Shown one piece after another: positions 1-7,909 of a stretch of 47,434 nucleotides of DNA (positions are counted from its first letter, which is position 1; every line of letters starts with the position of its first letter). The notes under the pieces are model-generated. The model was not told the origin of the DNA, ran no database searches, and saw nothing but the letters and a program-made list of their open reading frames with translations. This DNA comes from an uncultured Erysipelotrichaceae bacterium (lineage in GTDB: Bacteria > Bacillota_I > Bacilli_A > Erysipelotrichales > Erysipelotrichaceae). Position numbers and translations under genes: made by a program. The DNA lies in NCBI GenBank assembly GCA_934699415.1, contig CAKUWO010000005.1, positions 1 through 47,434 of the forward strand. Reading direction: 5' to 3'.

Positions 1-99
1 TTGCTCTGCCAGTGACCGCACGATCAGCTCCATGCGGTTTCGTGCCGCTTCGTCAATCTTAGCGCAATACTGTCTTACGTACACCCAGCTATTGATACC
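1..99 (-). CDS. TnpV-like transposon protein fragment, cut by window edge
   Basis: The minus strand here reads 33 codons without a stop and runs off the left edge. The residues include AKIDEAARNRMELIVRSLAE, which resembles the middle of TnpV, a small accessory protein of conjugative and integrative transposons in gut Bacillota. The TnpV N-terminus is absent: upstream of about position 100 the sequence turns into the AT-rich end of the neighbouring gene. Base composition changes sharply here, from about 55% to about 30% G+C. It could be a truncated transposon remnant or an assembly junction. The assignment rests on remembered family similarity over 33 residues only. Confidence 0.45.
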
Positions 100-101
100 G
101 G

Positions 102-2132
102 TTATTTTAAATAGTAAACATCATAATAAGCTGTACTATAACTTGTTTTAGAGAAACCTTGTTGCTCTACATAGGCTGATAATTGTTGATAATTACCATC
201 TTTATCATAAAAGAAAGTATTAGAATCAATAATTAAAATATCATAATCGCAATTGCCAAGATAATATTTAACCTTTTCATAATCAGCTACTTCACCCTGA
301 GGATAAAAATTATCATAAGCATAATCATGAGGGAAGAAGATTAGATATAATTGATAGCTAATTTCATCATATTGGTTATAGTTATATCTTTTTTCTTTGC
401 CAATGAGATAAGTACTATTTTCAATATAGGCAGGCATAAAGAAAGTTTGGTTAATAATCTTAGGATTCTTTATATCATAATCCTTAATCATCATTTCAAC
501 ATTTCTAATTAGTTCTAATTCGCTATTCTCAATCTTATGAATTGGATTATAGTCTTCATCTGGAACAAAGGTTTCATGGTAATACTTGGGTATTTGAATA
601 ATAGCTAAAGAAATAGAAGCCAAAAGTAAAACCAAAGCCGAGACTTTCTTAATCTTTTCGCTCTTTATTGAATCTTCTACCATCCAATTATAGAGATACA
701 TAATAGTGAAATGGTTAATGATAATATCATAAGTACGATAATATACCCAGTTAACTTTATTCATAAAAGTACATACAAAAGGATTATAAATTGCAATAAT
801 TAGTACCCATGACATAATAGCGAAAGGGTGATTCTTATTCTTAAATAAATAATAGAAAAGTGGCACTAAACAAATGAGATTAAAGATGTAATGACGGTAA
901 TCATTAAACATGAAATAATCCCATGTCATATCTGCTATTTCACTATAGTTATTAAAGAAAGCATAGAAATCAAAGATATTATGAGTTAAATAAAATGATA
1001 ATCCTGCCATCAAAATAAAACATAATACAATAAAACTAATTCTTACTTTTTTATTCTTAAAGATATTAAGAATAAAGTCATTTAAGCAATAAATAAGAGC
1101 GAATATAACAAATAGTCCTATGGAAAGATACCATTTCTGTCCTAACTTAGTAACTAAGATATTTAATGTTGGAACGTAACAGAAAAGAACATAATACTTA
1201 AGCAAATTCTTTTCTTTTTCACATAGCGCAAAGAATAGTCCATACAACATGAAAATCAAGGCGAAGGTGCCCGTTGATGCTAAAGCACACATGCCCTCCA
1301 TCATCACAAAAGAAAGCATTAAATCGCTCTTGTCATGACTTTTGAAATATCTAAATAGATAGATGGTTGATAAGGCATGAATAGCCATACGATAGTTATT
1401 ACCAATAAAGCCATAGACATTGTTGTAATAAAGATTGCCTAAGAATAATACTAATAAGACAAGATAAGCTAAATTTAATATTTTATTATTACTTTTAATT
1501 TCCTTGATACAAACAAGGGTTGTTGCAATATAAAACATTTCTTGAAAGATCTCGAAAATCCAAACAATTGCTGGAACAGTTTCAAAAGACATTCCAATAA
1601 AACTTAATAAAGTTCTTACCGCATAGATAAAGACAGCTATGAAATAATAATATGATTGGAAAACATAAGTAATCCATTGAACATCAGTATTAGGATAGGT
1701 ACCAAAATGAGGATGTAATGAATTAAGTTCTTTATTACCAATATTAAAAGCTATGGTATTAATGTAATATAAAGTATCAAAGCCATGAGGATCTCCAAGT
1801 GTACGATGATATGAAATATAGATTTCTATGACTAATAATAAGAAGAATATAAGCCATAATTGATAATTAATTTTAAAAGACAGATGTTTAATATCTTTAA
1901 TAATTAATACTAAGCTAATTAAGAAAAAAACTAAATACAGAGCTGTTAAGTAATAGAAATTACCATTAAAGGCTGTTATTGGCCATGATGTAATATACAA
2001 AAGGGCCATTGTAAAGACAAAACCAAGTAAAAAAGAGAAGTCACTTGCTTCTTTATTTAATTTGTAATAAATATATCTACCAAGTAATTCAAAATAAATA
2101 AGTAATACAAAAGGTAAAATAAAATATTGCAT
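102..2132 (-). CDS. Large polytopic membrane protein, possible GT-C-type glycosyltransferase
   Basis: A 676-residue protein with about 12 or more hydrophobic membrane segments over residues 1-500, then a soluble C-terminal part of about 150 residues rich in Tyr and Asp. An early extracytoplasmic loop near residues 108-150 contains HRTLGDPHGFDTLYY, the kind of polar loop after the first helices that carries catalytic acids in GT-C enzymes. No specific family was recognised. It begins 58 bases after the acyl carrier protein gene, beyond a hairpin, with a good ribosome site (AGGAG) 6 bases before ATG. Position suggests it builds or modifies the polymer acylated by the upstream genes. Its stop codon lies within a few bases of the GC-rich junction, so whether the C-terminus is native is uncertain. 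Confidence 0.6.
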   Translation of the reverse strand: MQYFILPFVLLIYFELLGRYIYYKLNKEASDFSFLLGFVFTMALLYITSWPITAFNGNFYYLTALYLVFFLISLVLIIKDIKHLSFKINYQLWLIFFLLLVIEIYISYHRTLGDPHGFDTLYYINTIAFNIGNKELNSLHPHFGTYPNTDVQWITYVFQSYYYFIAVFIYAVRTLLSFIGMSFETVPAIVWIFEIFQEMFYIATTLVCIKEIKSNNKILNLAYLVLLVLFLGNLYYNNVYGFIGNNYRMAIHALSTIYLFRYFKSHDKSDLMLSFVMMEGMCALASTGTFALIFMLYGLFFALCEKEKNLLKYYVLFCYVPTLNILVTKLGQKWYLSIGLFVIFALIYCLNDFILNIFKNKKVRISFIVLCFILMAGLSFYLTHNIFDFYAFFNNYSEIADMTWDYFMFNDYRHYIFNLICLVPLFYYLFKNKNHPFAIMSWVLIIAIYNPFVCTFMNKVNWVYYRTYDIIINHFTIMYLYNWMVEDSIKSEKIKKVSALVLLLASISLAIIQIPKYYHETFVPDEDYNPIHKIENSELELIRNVEMMIKDYDIKNPKIINQTFFMPAYIENSTYLIGKEKRYNYNQYDEISYQLYLIFFPHDYAYDNFYPQGEVADYEKVKYYLGNCDYDILIIDSNTFFYDKDGNYQQLSAYVEQQGFSKTSYSTAYYDVYYLK

Positions 2133-2165
2133 TGTTTTCTCCTACTTCTTAGCTCTTTAAGATAA

Positions 2166-2189
2166 AAGAATCGGTTTTAACCGATTCTT
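2166..2189 (-). terminator. Terminator or attenuator between the carrier gene and the membrane gene
   Basis: An 11-base inverted repeat, AAGAATCGGTT / AACCGATTCTT, with a 2-base centre. On the minus strand it is followed by a T-rich run (TTTATCTT). It sits right after the acyl carrier protein stop and would end the acpS-to-carrier operon, or attenuate transcription into the next gene. Confidence 0.7.
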
Positions 2190-2190
2190 A

Positions 2191-2418
2191 TTAATTCATT
2201 AAACTTTCAACTAAAGCAACAATATTATCAACGGTTTTAAAGTTTTCTTCAATGATATGTTTAGCAGTAATGTTGATATTTAATTCATCATTTAATTCTG
2301 CAACTAAATCAATAACAACTAGTGAATCAATTAATCCAGCATCAAATAAACTATCACCATCATAATCTCTAATATCTTCATCAATATCATCTAAAATAGC
2401 TAATACTTTTTCTCTCAT
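2191..2418 (-). CDS. Acyl carrier protein (DltC-like)
   Basis: A 75-residue acidic four-helix carrier protein. The phosphopantetheine attachment site is Ser32 in the motif GLIDSLVVIDLV (residues 28-39), close to the DltC form (GLLDS) and to ordinary ACPs. It would hold an activated aminoacyl or acyl group as a thioester on a 4'-phosphopantetheine arm and hand it to the membrane acyltransferase. In classical dlt operons the carrier lies between the MBOAT and DltD genes; here it follows the DHHW gene. The same operon starts with acpS, whose product would attach the arm. It is a discrete carrier rather than the fatty-acid ACP, judged from context. Confidence 0.85.
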   Translation of the reverse strand: MREKVLAILDDIDEDIRDYDGDSLFDAGLIDSLVVIDLVAELNDELNINITAKHIIEENFKTVDNIVALVESLMN

Positions 2419-2443
2419 AAAATTAACCTCTTATATCATTATA

Positions 2444-3613
2444 TCAGTCTAAAGGAATATACATATATCCATTCAAATACATTGTATTATAAGACATCAA
2501 TACAAGTGCTGCATCAATATCTTTATCTTTAATATAAGCTTTTAAGCTAAAGTCTTCAGGCTTACTACGTAAATCAAGAATATAAGTCTTATTAAAGTGG
2601 GAAGCAATCCACATCATATTAGTATTGATATATGAATCGCCAAAGATTAATAAATTAGGTTTATCTTCTTGATGAAAATCAAAGACACGATTGAAAGCAT
2701 TAGCACCAAAGTAAAATTCATAATCTGATAAGAAAGAAAGATTGCCTTCCTTTTGATATGCTTCTTTTTCAAAAGAATAATCATAAAGCTCTTCATCGCG
2801 ATAATAATCAAAATCACCAATACCATTAAGCTTTAAATCAATAATATTATCATAACTACCATATGAGCCAATCTTTGTAGAGATATTACCTTTAAATTTA
2901 TAAGGGTAGTTAATTATCTCATCTATTTCTCTTGGTTTATCTAAATTAAAATTATTAGACATCATGTTTATAACATCTTGATACCCTTGATATGCCCCAA
3001 ACGCATTCCAATGGTCTTCCGTCTTAAAGAAATATTTCTTATAATCACTTAAACTATTAAGTTTTAAATAATCAGACTTAATATCAACAAGTTGTGCTTT
3101 ATGGGCATCTCTAGTTAATGTTTCACTTAAATGATTAGGATTTAAGAATTCTTCAACTCTTGTAGGATAGTAGACATAAGTTTTGATTTTCGGATATTTA
3201 AGAGCAAATTCTCTGACATTATAACCACGAGATGCCGCACTATCAATTACATCTTCGCTATACTCTGGCACTTCAGGAATAAGATAACCACCATCCAGTT
3301 CTGATACTTCTTCACTTAAATAACGTAAACTAATGTCTCCAAGAATAGTACTATAAGTAGTAGCTGGGTTAAAGGCTCTTGAAACGATTACTTTTAAAGT
3401 GTAATAAGTATTAATAATATCATCACGATAATAGAATTGGTCTTTTAAAACTTCTTCAGTTGTTTTACTAAGACGATTAGATATCTCAATATCATTTTTA
3501 TTCTTTAAGAATCTTTTTTCAGCAACAGATACTTTGTTTTGTTTCTTGCAAATAATGCCACATCCTGCTAATAAAAGAATAACTAGAATTAAAGAAAAGA
3601 TTTTATTTCTCAT
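2444..3613 (-). CDS. DHHW/AlgX-like SGNH-fold lipoprotein, DltD position
   Basis: A 389-residue exported protein. The N-terminus is a lipoprotein signal with lipobox LAGC (Cys18). Two SGNH-like motifs are visible: GDSY at residues 326-329 (candidate nucleophile Ser328) and KTEDHWNAFGAY around 197-208, which matches the TD-x-HW block of AlgX, AlgJ and DHHW proteins. Family members accept an acyl group delivered across the membrane by an MBOAT protein and place it on a polysaccharide. Here the Asp of the DxH pair is replaced by Glu199 (E-D-H201). It lies 11 bases after the MBOAT gene and 25 before the carrier gene, so it probably does the job of DltD although it is not a DltD homologue by sequence. 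Confidence 0.8.
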   Translation of the reverse strand: MRNKIFSLILVILLLAGCGIICKKQNKVSVAEKRFLKNKNDIEISNRLSKTTEEVLKDQFYYRDDIINTYYTLKVIVSRAFNPATTYSTILGDISLRYLSEEVSELDGGYLIPEVPEYSEDVIDSAASRGYNVREFALKYPKIKTYVYYPTRVEEFLNPNHLSETLTRDAHKAQLVDIKSDYLKLNSLSDYKKYFFKTEDHWNAFGAYQGYQDVINMMSNNFNLDKPREIDEIINYPYKFKGNISTKIGSYGSYDNIIDLKLNGIGDFDYYRDEELYDYSFEKEAYQKEGNLSFLSDYEFYFGANAFNRVFDFHQEDKPNLLIFGDSYINTNMMWIASHFNKTYILDLRSKPEDFSLKAYIKDKDIDAALVLMSYNTMYLNGYMYIPLD

Positions 3614-3624
3614 AATAGACCTCT

Positions 3625-5073
3625 CTAGAAACTGAAATATAAGAAAGCAGAATAAGATCCACTAACAATATAAGCAATCGAAATAAAGAGAATGCCACAT
3701 AAAGCTAAATCATATATATAACCAGCTTTAAAAGATATTGATAAAAGCTTCTTTTTAATACTTGGGAATAGTAAGATGAAGCCTAGTACTACATATATAA
3801 TTAAATATAAAACATCTAAATTAACAACATAACTATAATTAAATGGACTACCTAAACCAATTAAGCCTTTAAATAAACTTTTTACTTGGTTTAAGTTAGC
3901 ACATTTAAAGAAGAAAGATTTCATACTAAAAAGAATTAAATCGGTTCTTAAGATTTGGAAAGCTTTAAAAAGCTTGGAATTAGGATGGATATGGAAAAAT
4001 TCGCGCATCTTTTTATAACCATTTCCAAAAGATGCATCAGCGATAATAATCAAACCATTGAGTAAACCCCATAAGAAATAATTAAGTTCAGCACCATGCC
4101 AAATACCTGTAAGCATCCAAACAGCTAATAAAGAAACAATTTTCACAAAAGTACGACCTGTTTTCTTATTAGAGAATTTCTTGCTAATATTTCTAAGTGT
4201 TTTAGAGAAAGCGATTGACACAAAAACATAATCATTAAACCATGTGCCTAAACTCATATGCCATCGACGCCAGTATTCAGCAATAGAATGGGAAAAATAA
4301 GGATTATCAAAGTTTTCAGGCATTGTATAACCCATCATTTGACCAATTGAGATGGCCATATCACTATAACCACTAAAGTCGTAATATTCTTGCATTCCAT
4401 AAGCAATAAAAGCATACCAAGACAATAAGAAAGAATATTCAGTAGTATCAGTAATAATAGTTGAGGCAATTAAAGCTAATTGGTTAGCAATTAATACTTT
4501 CTTAGCTAAACCAATAATAAAACGTCTTAAACCATTAGCAATATTGTCACTATTGATTTCTTTATGTTCTAAGAAGGTTTTGAAATTATCATATTTAATT
4601 AATGGCCCTGAAATAACAGCAGGAAAGAAAGAAATATAAGTGGCAAGATTAAGAATATTATTTTCAGCTTGATATTTTTCATAATAGATATCACTTACAT
4701 AACTAATAGATGTAAAAGTATAGAAACTGATACCTAAAGGCATAATGATTTTATCTAAATTAGGCTCTTTAATAAAACTGTTTAAAGATATTAAAAGATA
4801 ATTACCATATTTATAGTAAGAGAGAATGGCTACCGTTAAAAGAAGATATAAAAAGTAATAATTCTTTTTCTTTTCACATAATTTAGCAAAGATATATGCT
4901 AAAACAATCTCTAAAATAAGAATAATAAAATGTTTATAATCGCCAAAGATATAAAAAACTAATGAAAATGATAAAACAATTAAATTACGAATATTATTAT
5001 TCTTAATGATATAAATTAAGAAGATAAAAATAGGCAAAAATAAAAAAATAAAAAAGAGTGTATTAAATTCCAT
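3625..5073 (-). CDS. MBOAT membrane acyltransferase (DltB/AlgI type)
   Basis: A 482-residue protein with about 11 membrane segments. It shows the MBOAT blocks YDFSGYSD (231-238), EYWRRWHMSLG (266-275) and the catalytic His326 in TGIWHG (322-327). DltB/AlgI proteins form a funnel through which the acyl or aminoacyl group passes from a cytoplasmic carrier to an extracytoplasmic acceptor. The motif YWRRWHMS is shared by DltB and AlgI. The adjacent adenylation enzyme and carrier favour a DltB-like role. The gene starts 69 bases after the adenylation gene and belongs to the same operon. Confidence 0.9.
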   Translation of the reverse strand: MEFNTLFFIFLFLPIFIFLIYIIKNNNIRNLIVLSFSLVFYIFGDYKHFIILILEIVLAYIFAKLCEKKKNYYFLYLLLTVAILSYYKYGNYLLISLNSFIKEPNLDKIIMPLGISFYTFTSISYVSDIYYEKYQAENNILNLATYISFFPAVISGPLIKYDNFKTFLEHKEINSDNIANGLRRFIIGLAKKVLIANQLALIASTIITDTTEYSFLLSWYAFIAYGMQEYYDFSGYSDMAISIGQMMGYTMPENFDNPYFSHSIAEYWRRWHMSLGTWFNDYVFVSIAFSKTLRNISKKFSNKKTGRTFVKIVSLLAVWMLTGIWHGAELNYFLWGLLNGLIIIADASFGNGYKKMREFFHIHPNSKLFKAFQILRTDLILFSMKSFFFKCANLNQVKSLFKGLIGLGSPFNYSYVVNLDVLYLIIYVVLGFILLFPSIKKKLLSISFKAGYIYDLALCGILFISIAYIVSGSYSAFLYFSF

Positions 5074-5142
5074 AACAAAAGTAGCGAATCTCCTAATTAG
5101 CTACAATATTATCATTATTTATTAATAAATTAAAGAATCCAG

Positions 5143-6624
5143 CTAAGCTAAAGACTTAAGATAAGCACGATCAATCTTACCATTAGCATTTAATGGCAGC
5201 TTATCAAGAATCTTAAATTTATCAGGCATCATATAATCAGGTAAGTTATCTTTAAGATAATTCTTAATGTCATTTTTAGTAATTTCAGGATCACTCACTT
5301 CACAAAATAAGCTAATCTTTTTCTTCTCTTGATTATAAGTAGCACAGCACATCTTCATTGGATCATATTTATTGGCAATTGCTTCAATTTCACCAAGCTC
5401 AATACGGTAGCCCATCTTTTTAATCTGGAAATCTTTACGCGTTACAAAGACGATATTACCATCTTCATCATATGAAGCAATATCACCAGTAATAAAGAAA
5501 CGCTCTTTTTTACCAGTATATTTATCGGTTTCAATGAATTTCTCTTTAGTTTTAGCTTCATCTTTGTAATAACATAGTGCAACAGCATCGCTTGATATAA
5601 CAATTTCGCCTAGTTCATTAGCTTTATCAACAATACCATCATCATTTACTAATAAAACTTTGCAATTATCTAAAGCCTTACCAATAGGTAAGAAGTTTTG
5701 GTTTTCTTTAATCTTTTTAACTTCATAGGTTGCAAAAACACCAGCTACTTCTGATGAGCCAAATAAATTGACATATTCAATACTCGGCAATTGTGTTAAC
5801 CATTTATTTAAATGTTTAATTGGGAAAGATTCTCCTACAAAGAATACTCTTTTTAAATATTTAGGCGTGATATCATCAAAGGTATTTAATTGAACAATCA
5901 TTGAAAGCATTGATGGTACCCAAGAAATAAAATTAACTTGATAATCATTTAAATATTCAATTAATTTATAAGGCATCGAGAAAAGAATAGTGGGAATAAT
6001 AACCATTTTTGCTCCCACTAACATCATCATATATAAATCTTTAGCTGCAGCGTCAAAGAAGAATGGCGATTGGTTACCGATAATTGTCTTATCATCAAAA
6101 TGATATTTAGTGGCATATGTATTCATAAAACTAGACATCGCTTTATGACTTTTTAAAACTCCTTTAGGTTTACCGGTAGAGCCTGAAGTATAAACCATAT
6201 ATAAAGGATTATTATCATCAAAATTACTTAAATCATAATTCAGTTTATTTTTATAATCAGTTCTTATATTAATAACTTCACCAGAATAATTAATATCATC
6301 TAAACAATTATCATGAACTAAAATAGCAGGCATTGTTGTTTCTTCGACAATTGATTTTAATTTATGAGTGGGCATTTTAGGATCTAAAGGTACATAATAA
6401 TTGCCACTATATAAAGTAGCAATCATAGCAACAATCGAATATATTGAGCGATCTATAAAAATACCTATAGCTTGATTCTTATTAGCACAAAAACTAAGTG
6501 AACTAGCTAAAGATAGTGCTTTATCTTTCAATTCATTAAAACTTAATTGTTCATTTTCATCACAAACAGCAATATTATCTGCTTGTGTTTTTACTACTTT
6601 TTCAAATTGTTCAAGAATATTCAT
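5143..6624 (-). CDS. Amino-acid adenylation enzyme (DltA-like ligase, specificity uncertain)
   Basis: A 493-residue stand-alone adenylation domain. Visible motifs are the phosphate loop YTSGSTGKPKG (145-155), FITGD (377-381), GYRIELGEIE (405-414) and the C-terminal NGKIDR with catalytic Lys483. It would form an aminoacyl-AMP and load the carrier encoded downstream. Asp191 in FFFDAAAKD sits where DltA and other amino-acid A domains bind the substrate amino group, so an amino acid is likely. Two features differ from DltA: the FCGE motif, whose Cys helps select D-alanine, is FVGE (Val263), and the usual GPTE is FGSSE (288-292). It follows acpS by 9 bases. D-alanine remains possible but is not shown. 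Confidence 0.8.
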   Translation of the reverse strand: MNILEQFEKVVKTQADNIAVCDENEQLSFNELKDKALSLASSLSFCANKNQAIGIFIDRSIYSIVAMIATLYSGNYYVPLDPKMPTHKLKSIVEETTMPAILVHDNCLDDINYSGEVINIRTDYKNKLNYDLSNFDDNNPLYMVYTSGSTGKPKGVLKSHKAMSSFMNTYATKYHFDDKTIIGNQSPFFFDAAAKDLYMMMLVGAKMVIIPTILFSMPYKLIEYLNDYQVNFISWVPSMLSMIVQLNTFDDITPKYLKRVFFVGESFPIKHLNKWLTQLPSIEYVNLFGSSEVAGVFATYEVKKIKENQNFLPIGKALDNCKVLLVNDDGIVDKANELGEIVISSDAVALCYYKDEAKTKEKFIETDKYTGKKERFFITGDIASYDEDGNIVFVTRKDFQIKKMGYRIELGEIEAIANKYDPMKMCCATYNQEKKKISLFCEVSDPEITKNDIKNYLKDNLPDYMMPDKFKILDKLPLNANGKIDRAYLKSLA

Positions 6625-6633
6625 ATTAGCCCC

Positions 6634-6963
6634 TTATAAACATATAGCAATCGCAACTGCATAGTTTGATTCATGTGAGATTGATATTAATAATTGATAA
6701 TCTTTTAATTTAATAGAAGGCGAACCATCTTCAAGGTTAATAATTGATATTTCTTTTCTTTCTAACTTTTCTTCTCCTGCTAAAGCTTTAATAATTGCCT
6801 CTTTTGCAGCAAAACGCCCAGCAATAAATTGATATATTCTCTCACCACTATATCTTTTTAGAATTTCTTTTTCTTCATCAGATAATAAGTAATTTACAAA
6901 TGTATCACTATAAAGCTTTTTAATTCTTGCTACTTCAACAATATCAATTCCAACATTTTTCAT
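6634..6963 (-). CDS. acpS: Holo-[acyl-carrier-protein] synthase
   Basis: A 109-residue AcpS, near the usual 115-125. It has GIDIVEVARI at the N-terminus (Mg-binding Asp7), FAAKEAIIKAL (51-61, Glu55) and SISHE (94-98). It transfers 4'-phosphopantetheine from CoA to the serine of carrier proteins. It is the first gene of the Dlt-like operon, 9 bases before the adenylation gene, so it probably primes the carrier of this locus. It may also serve the fatty-acid ACP. The ATG follows a TGGTGA ribosome site and a TATAAT box at 6983-6988. Confidence 0.9.
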   Translation of the reverse strand: MKNVGIDIVEVARIKKLYSDTFVNYLLSDEEKEILKRYSGERIYQFIAGRFAAKEAIIKALAGEEKLERKEISIINLEDGSPSIKLKDYQLLISISHESNYAVAIAICL

Positions 6964-6982
6964 AATTCACCACAATATCCTT

Positions 6983-7022
6983 ATTATACACGATTTTAAA
7001 TATCTTATTTATCGTGCATAAT
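6983..7022. promoter_or_regulatory. Divergent promoter pair arranged as a dyad (acpS operon / AIM24 gene)
   Basis: ATTATACACGAT (6983-6994) and ATCGTGCATAAT (7011-7022) are inverted copies matching at 11 of 12 bases, 16 bases apart. The left arm contains TATAAT reading left (acpS operon) and the right arm CATAAT reading right (AIM24 gene), so both putative -10 boxes lie at the outer ends of one symmetric element. The -35 boxes are weak. A shared regulator bound to the CACGAT/ATCGTG arms would be a simple explanation. Confidence 0.5.
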
Positions 7023-7044
7023 GGAAGCAAATAAGGAGGCTTTT

Positions 7045-7746
7045 ATGCGTTATAACATTCTTGGCGATAGTGATTGCCCATTGGTTAATATCGAATTGTT
7101 CAAAGGTGAAAAAGTAAAAATCGAAAGTGGTGCTATGGCTTATATGTCCAATGTCACTTTAAATGGTAAGATGAATTCCTCAAGAAGTGGTTTTGCGGGA
7201 TTTATTAGTGCTATTGGTAGAAGCATGGTAAGTGGCGAAAATATCTTTATTACTGAAGCTATCGGCTTAAATGATGATGGTATTATCGGTATTGCACCAT
7301 CTATTCCCGGCAAAATCAAAGCACTTGAAGTAGGAAGTAGACAATATTGTTTAAATACTGGTGCTTTCTTAGCTTGTGATGAATCGGTTGATTACAATAT
7401 TATTTCCCAGGATATCTCTAAGGCTTTGCTTGGTGGAACTGGTGGTTTATTTATAATGGAAACAAGTGGCACAGGTGAAGTATTAGTGAATGCTTTTGGT
7501 GACCTATTAGAACTTGAAGTAAGTCCTAATAGACCCATTACTATCGATAATGAACATGTGGTAGCTTGGGATTCAAACCTTGATTATCAAATCGAGGTAG
7601 CTTCTGGTTACTTTGGTTTTACAACAGGTGAAGGATTTGTAAATAAATTTAGTGGCCATGGTAAGGTATTGATCCAAACTAGAAATATTCATTCATTGGC
7701 TGAAGAAATTAGAAGATTTATTCCAACTCAAAGTAATTCAAAATAA
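7045..7746 (+). CDS. AIM24 family protein
   Basis: A 233-residue protein of the AIM24/TIGR00266 family, a double-stranded beta-helix fold rich in Gly. Typical stretches are ESGAMAYMS (near residues 28-36), GLFIMETSGTGEVL, and the C-terminal FVNKFSGHGKVLIQTRN. The molecular role of the bacterial family is unsettled. An upstream in-frame ATG at 7021 would add 8 residues, but AAGGAGG at 7033-7039 lies just before the ATG at 7045, which is therefore chosen. It is transcribed alone, divergently from acpS, and converges on the feo genes with a shared terminator. Confidence 0.85.
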   Translation: MRYNILGDSDCPLVNIELFKGEKVKIESGAMAYMSNVTLNGKMNSSRSGFAGFISAIGRSMVSGENIFITEAIGLNDDGIIGIAPSIPGKIKALEVGSRQYCLNTGAFLACDESVDYNIISQDISKALLGGTGGLFIMETSGTGEVLVNAFGDLLELEVSPNRPITIDNEHVVAWDSNLDYQIEVASGYFGFTTGEGFVNKFSGHGKVLIQTRNIHSLAEEIRRFIPTQSNSK

Positions 7747-7770
7747 AAAGAGCTTACGCTCTTTTTATTT
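7741..7770. terminator. Bidirectional terminator between AIM24 and the feo operon
   Basis: A 13-base perfect stem, AAATAAAAAGAGC / GCTCTTTTTATTT, with loop TTAC (7754-7757). A-rich and T-rich flanks make it work in both directions. On the minus strand the TAA stop of the small FeoB-associated gene lies in the loop, so the stem begins inside that coding region. Confidence 0.85.
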
Positions 7771-7909
7771 TATTAGTATTACATTTATGACAAGTTTTAC
7801 TTAAAGGGCAACCAATACATTTAACGCCCTTTTTCTTTTCTTTAAAAATATATAAACTGCTAAATGAAACAATCGTAATAATAATTAAAGTAACAATAAT
7901 GTCACTCAT
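7754..7909 (-). CDS. FeoB-associated Cys-rich membrane protein
   Basis: A 51-residue protein starting MSDIIVTLIIITIVSFSS, with one N-terminal membrane helix (about residues 4-22), a basic KEKKKG stretch, then a Cys cluster CIGCPLSKTCHKC (31-43). This is the pattern of the small Cys-rich proteins (pfam12669 type) that follow feoB in many Bacillota. They are thought to help ferrous iron transport, but the mechanism is unknown. Its ATG overlaps the feoB stop by 8 bases (ATGAGTGA), which suggests coupled translation. Confidence 0.85.
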   Translation of the reverse strand: MSDIIVTLIIITIVSFSSLYIFKEKKKGVKCIGCPLSKTCHKCNTNKIKRA

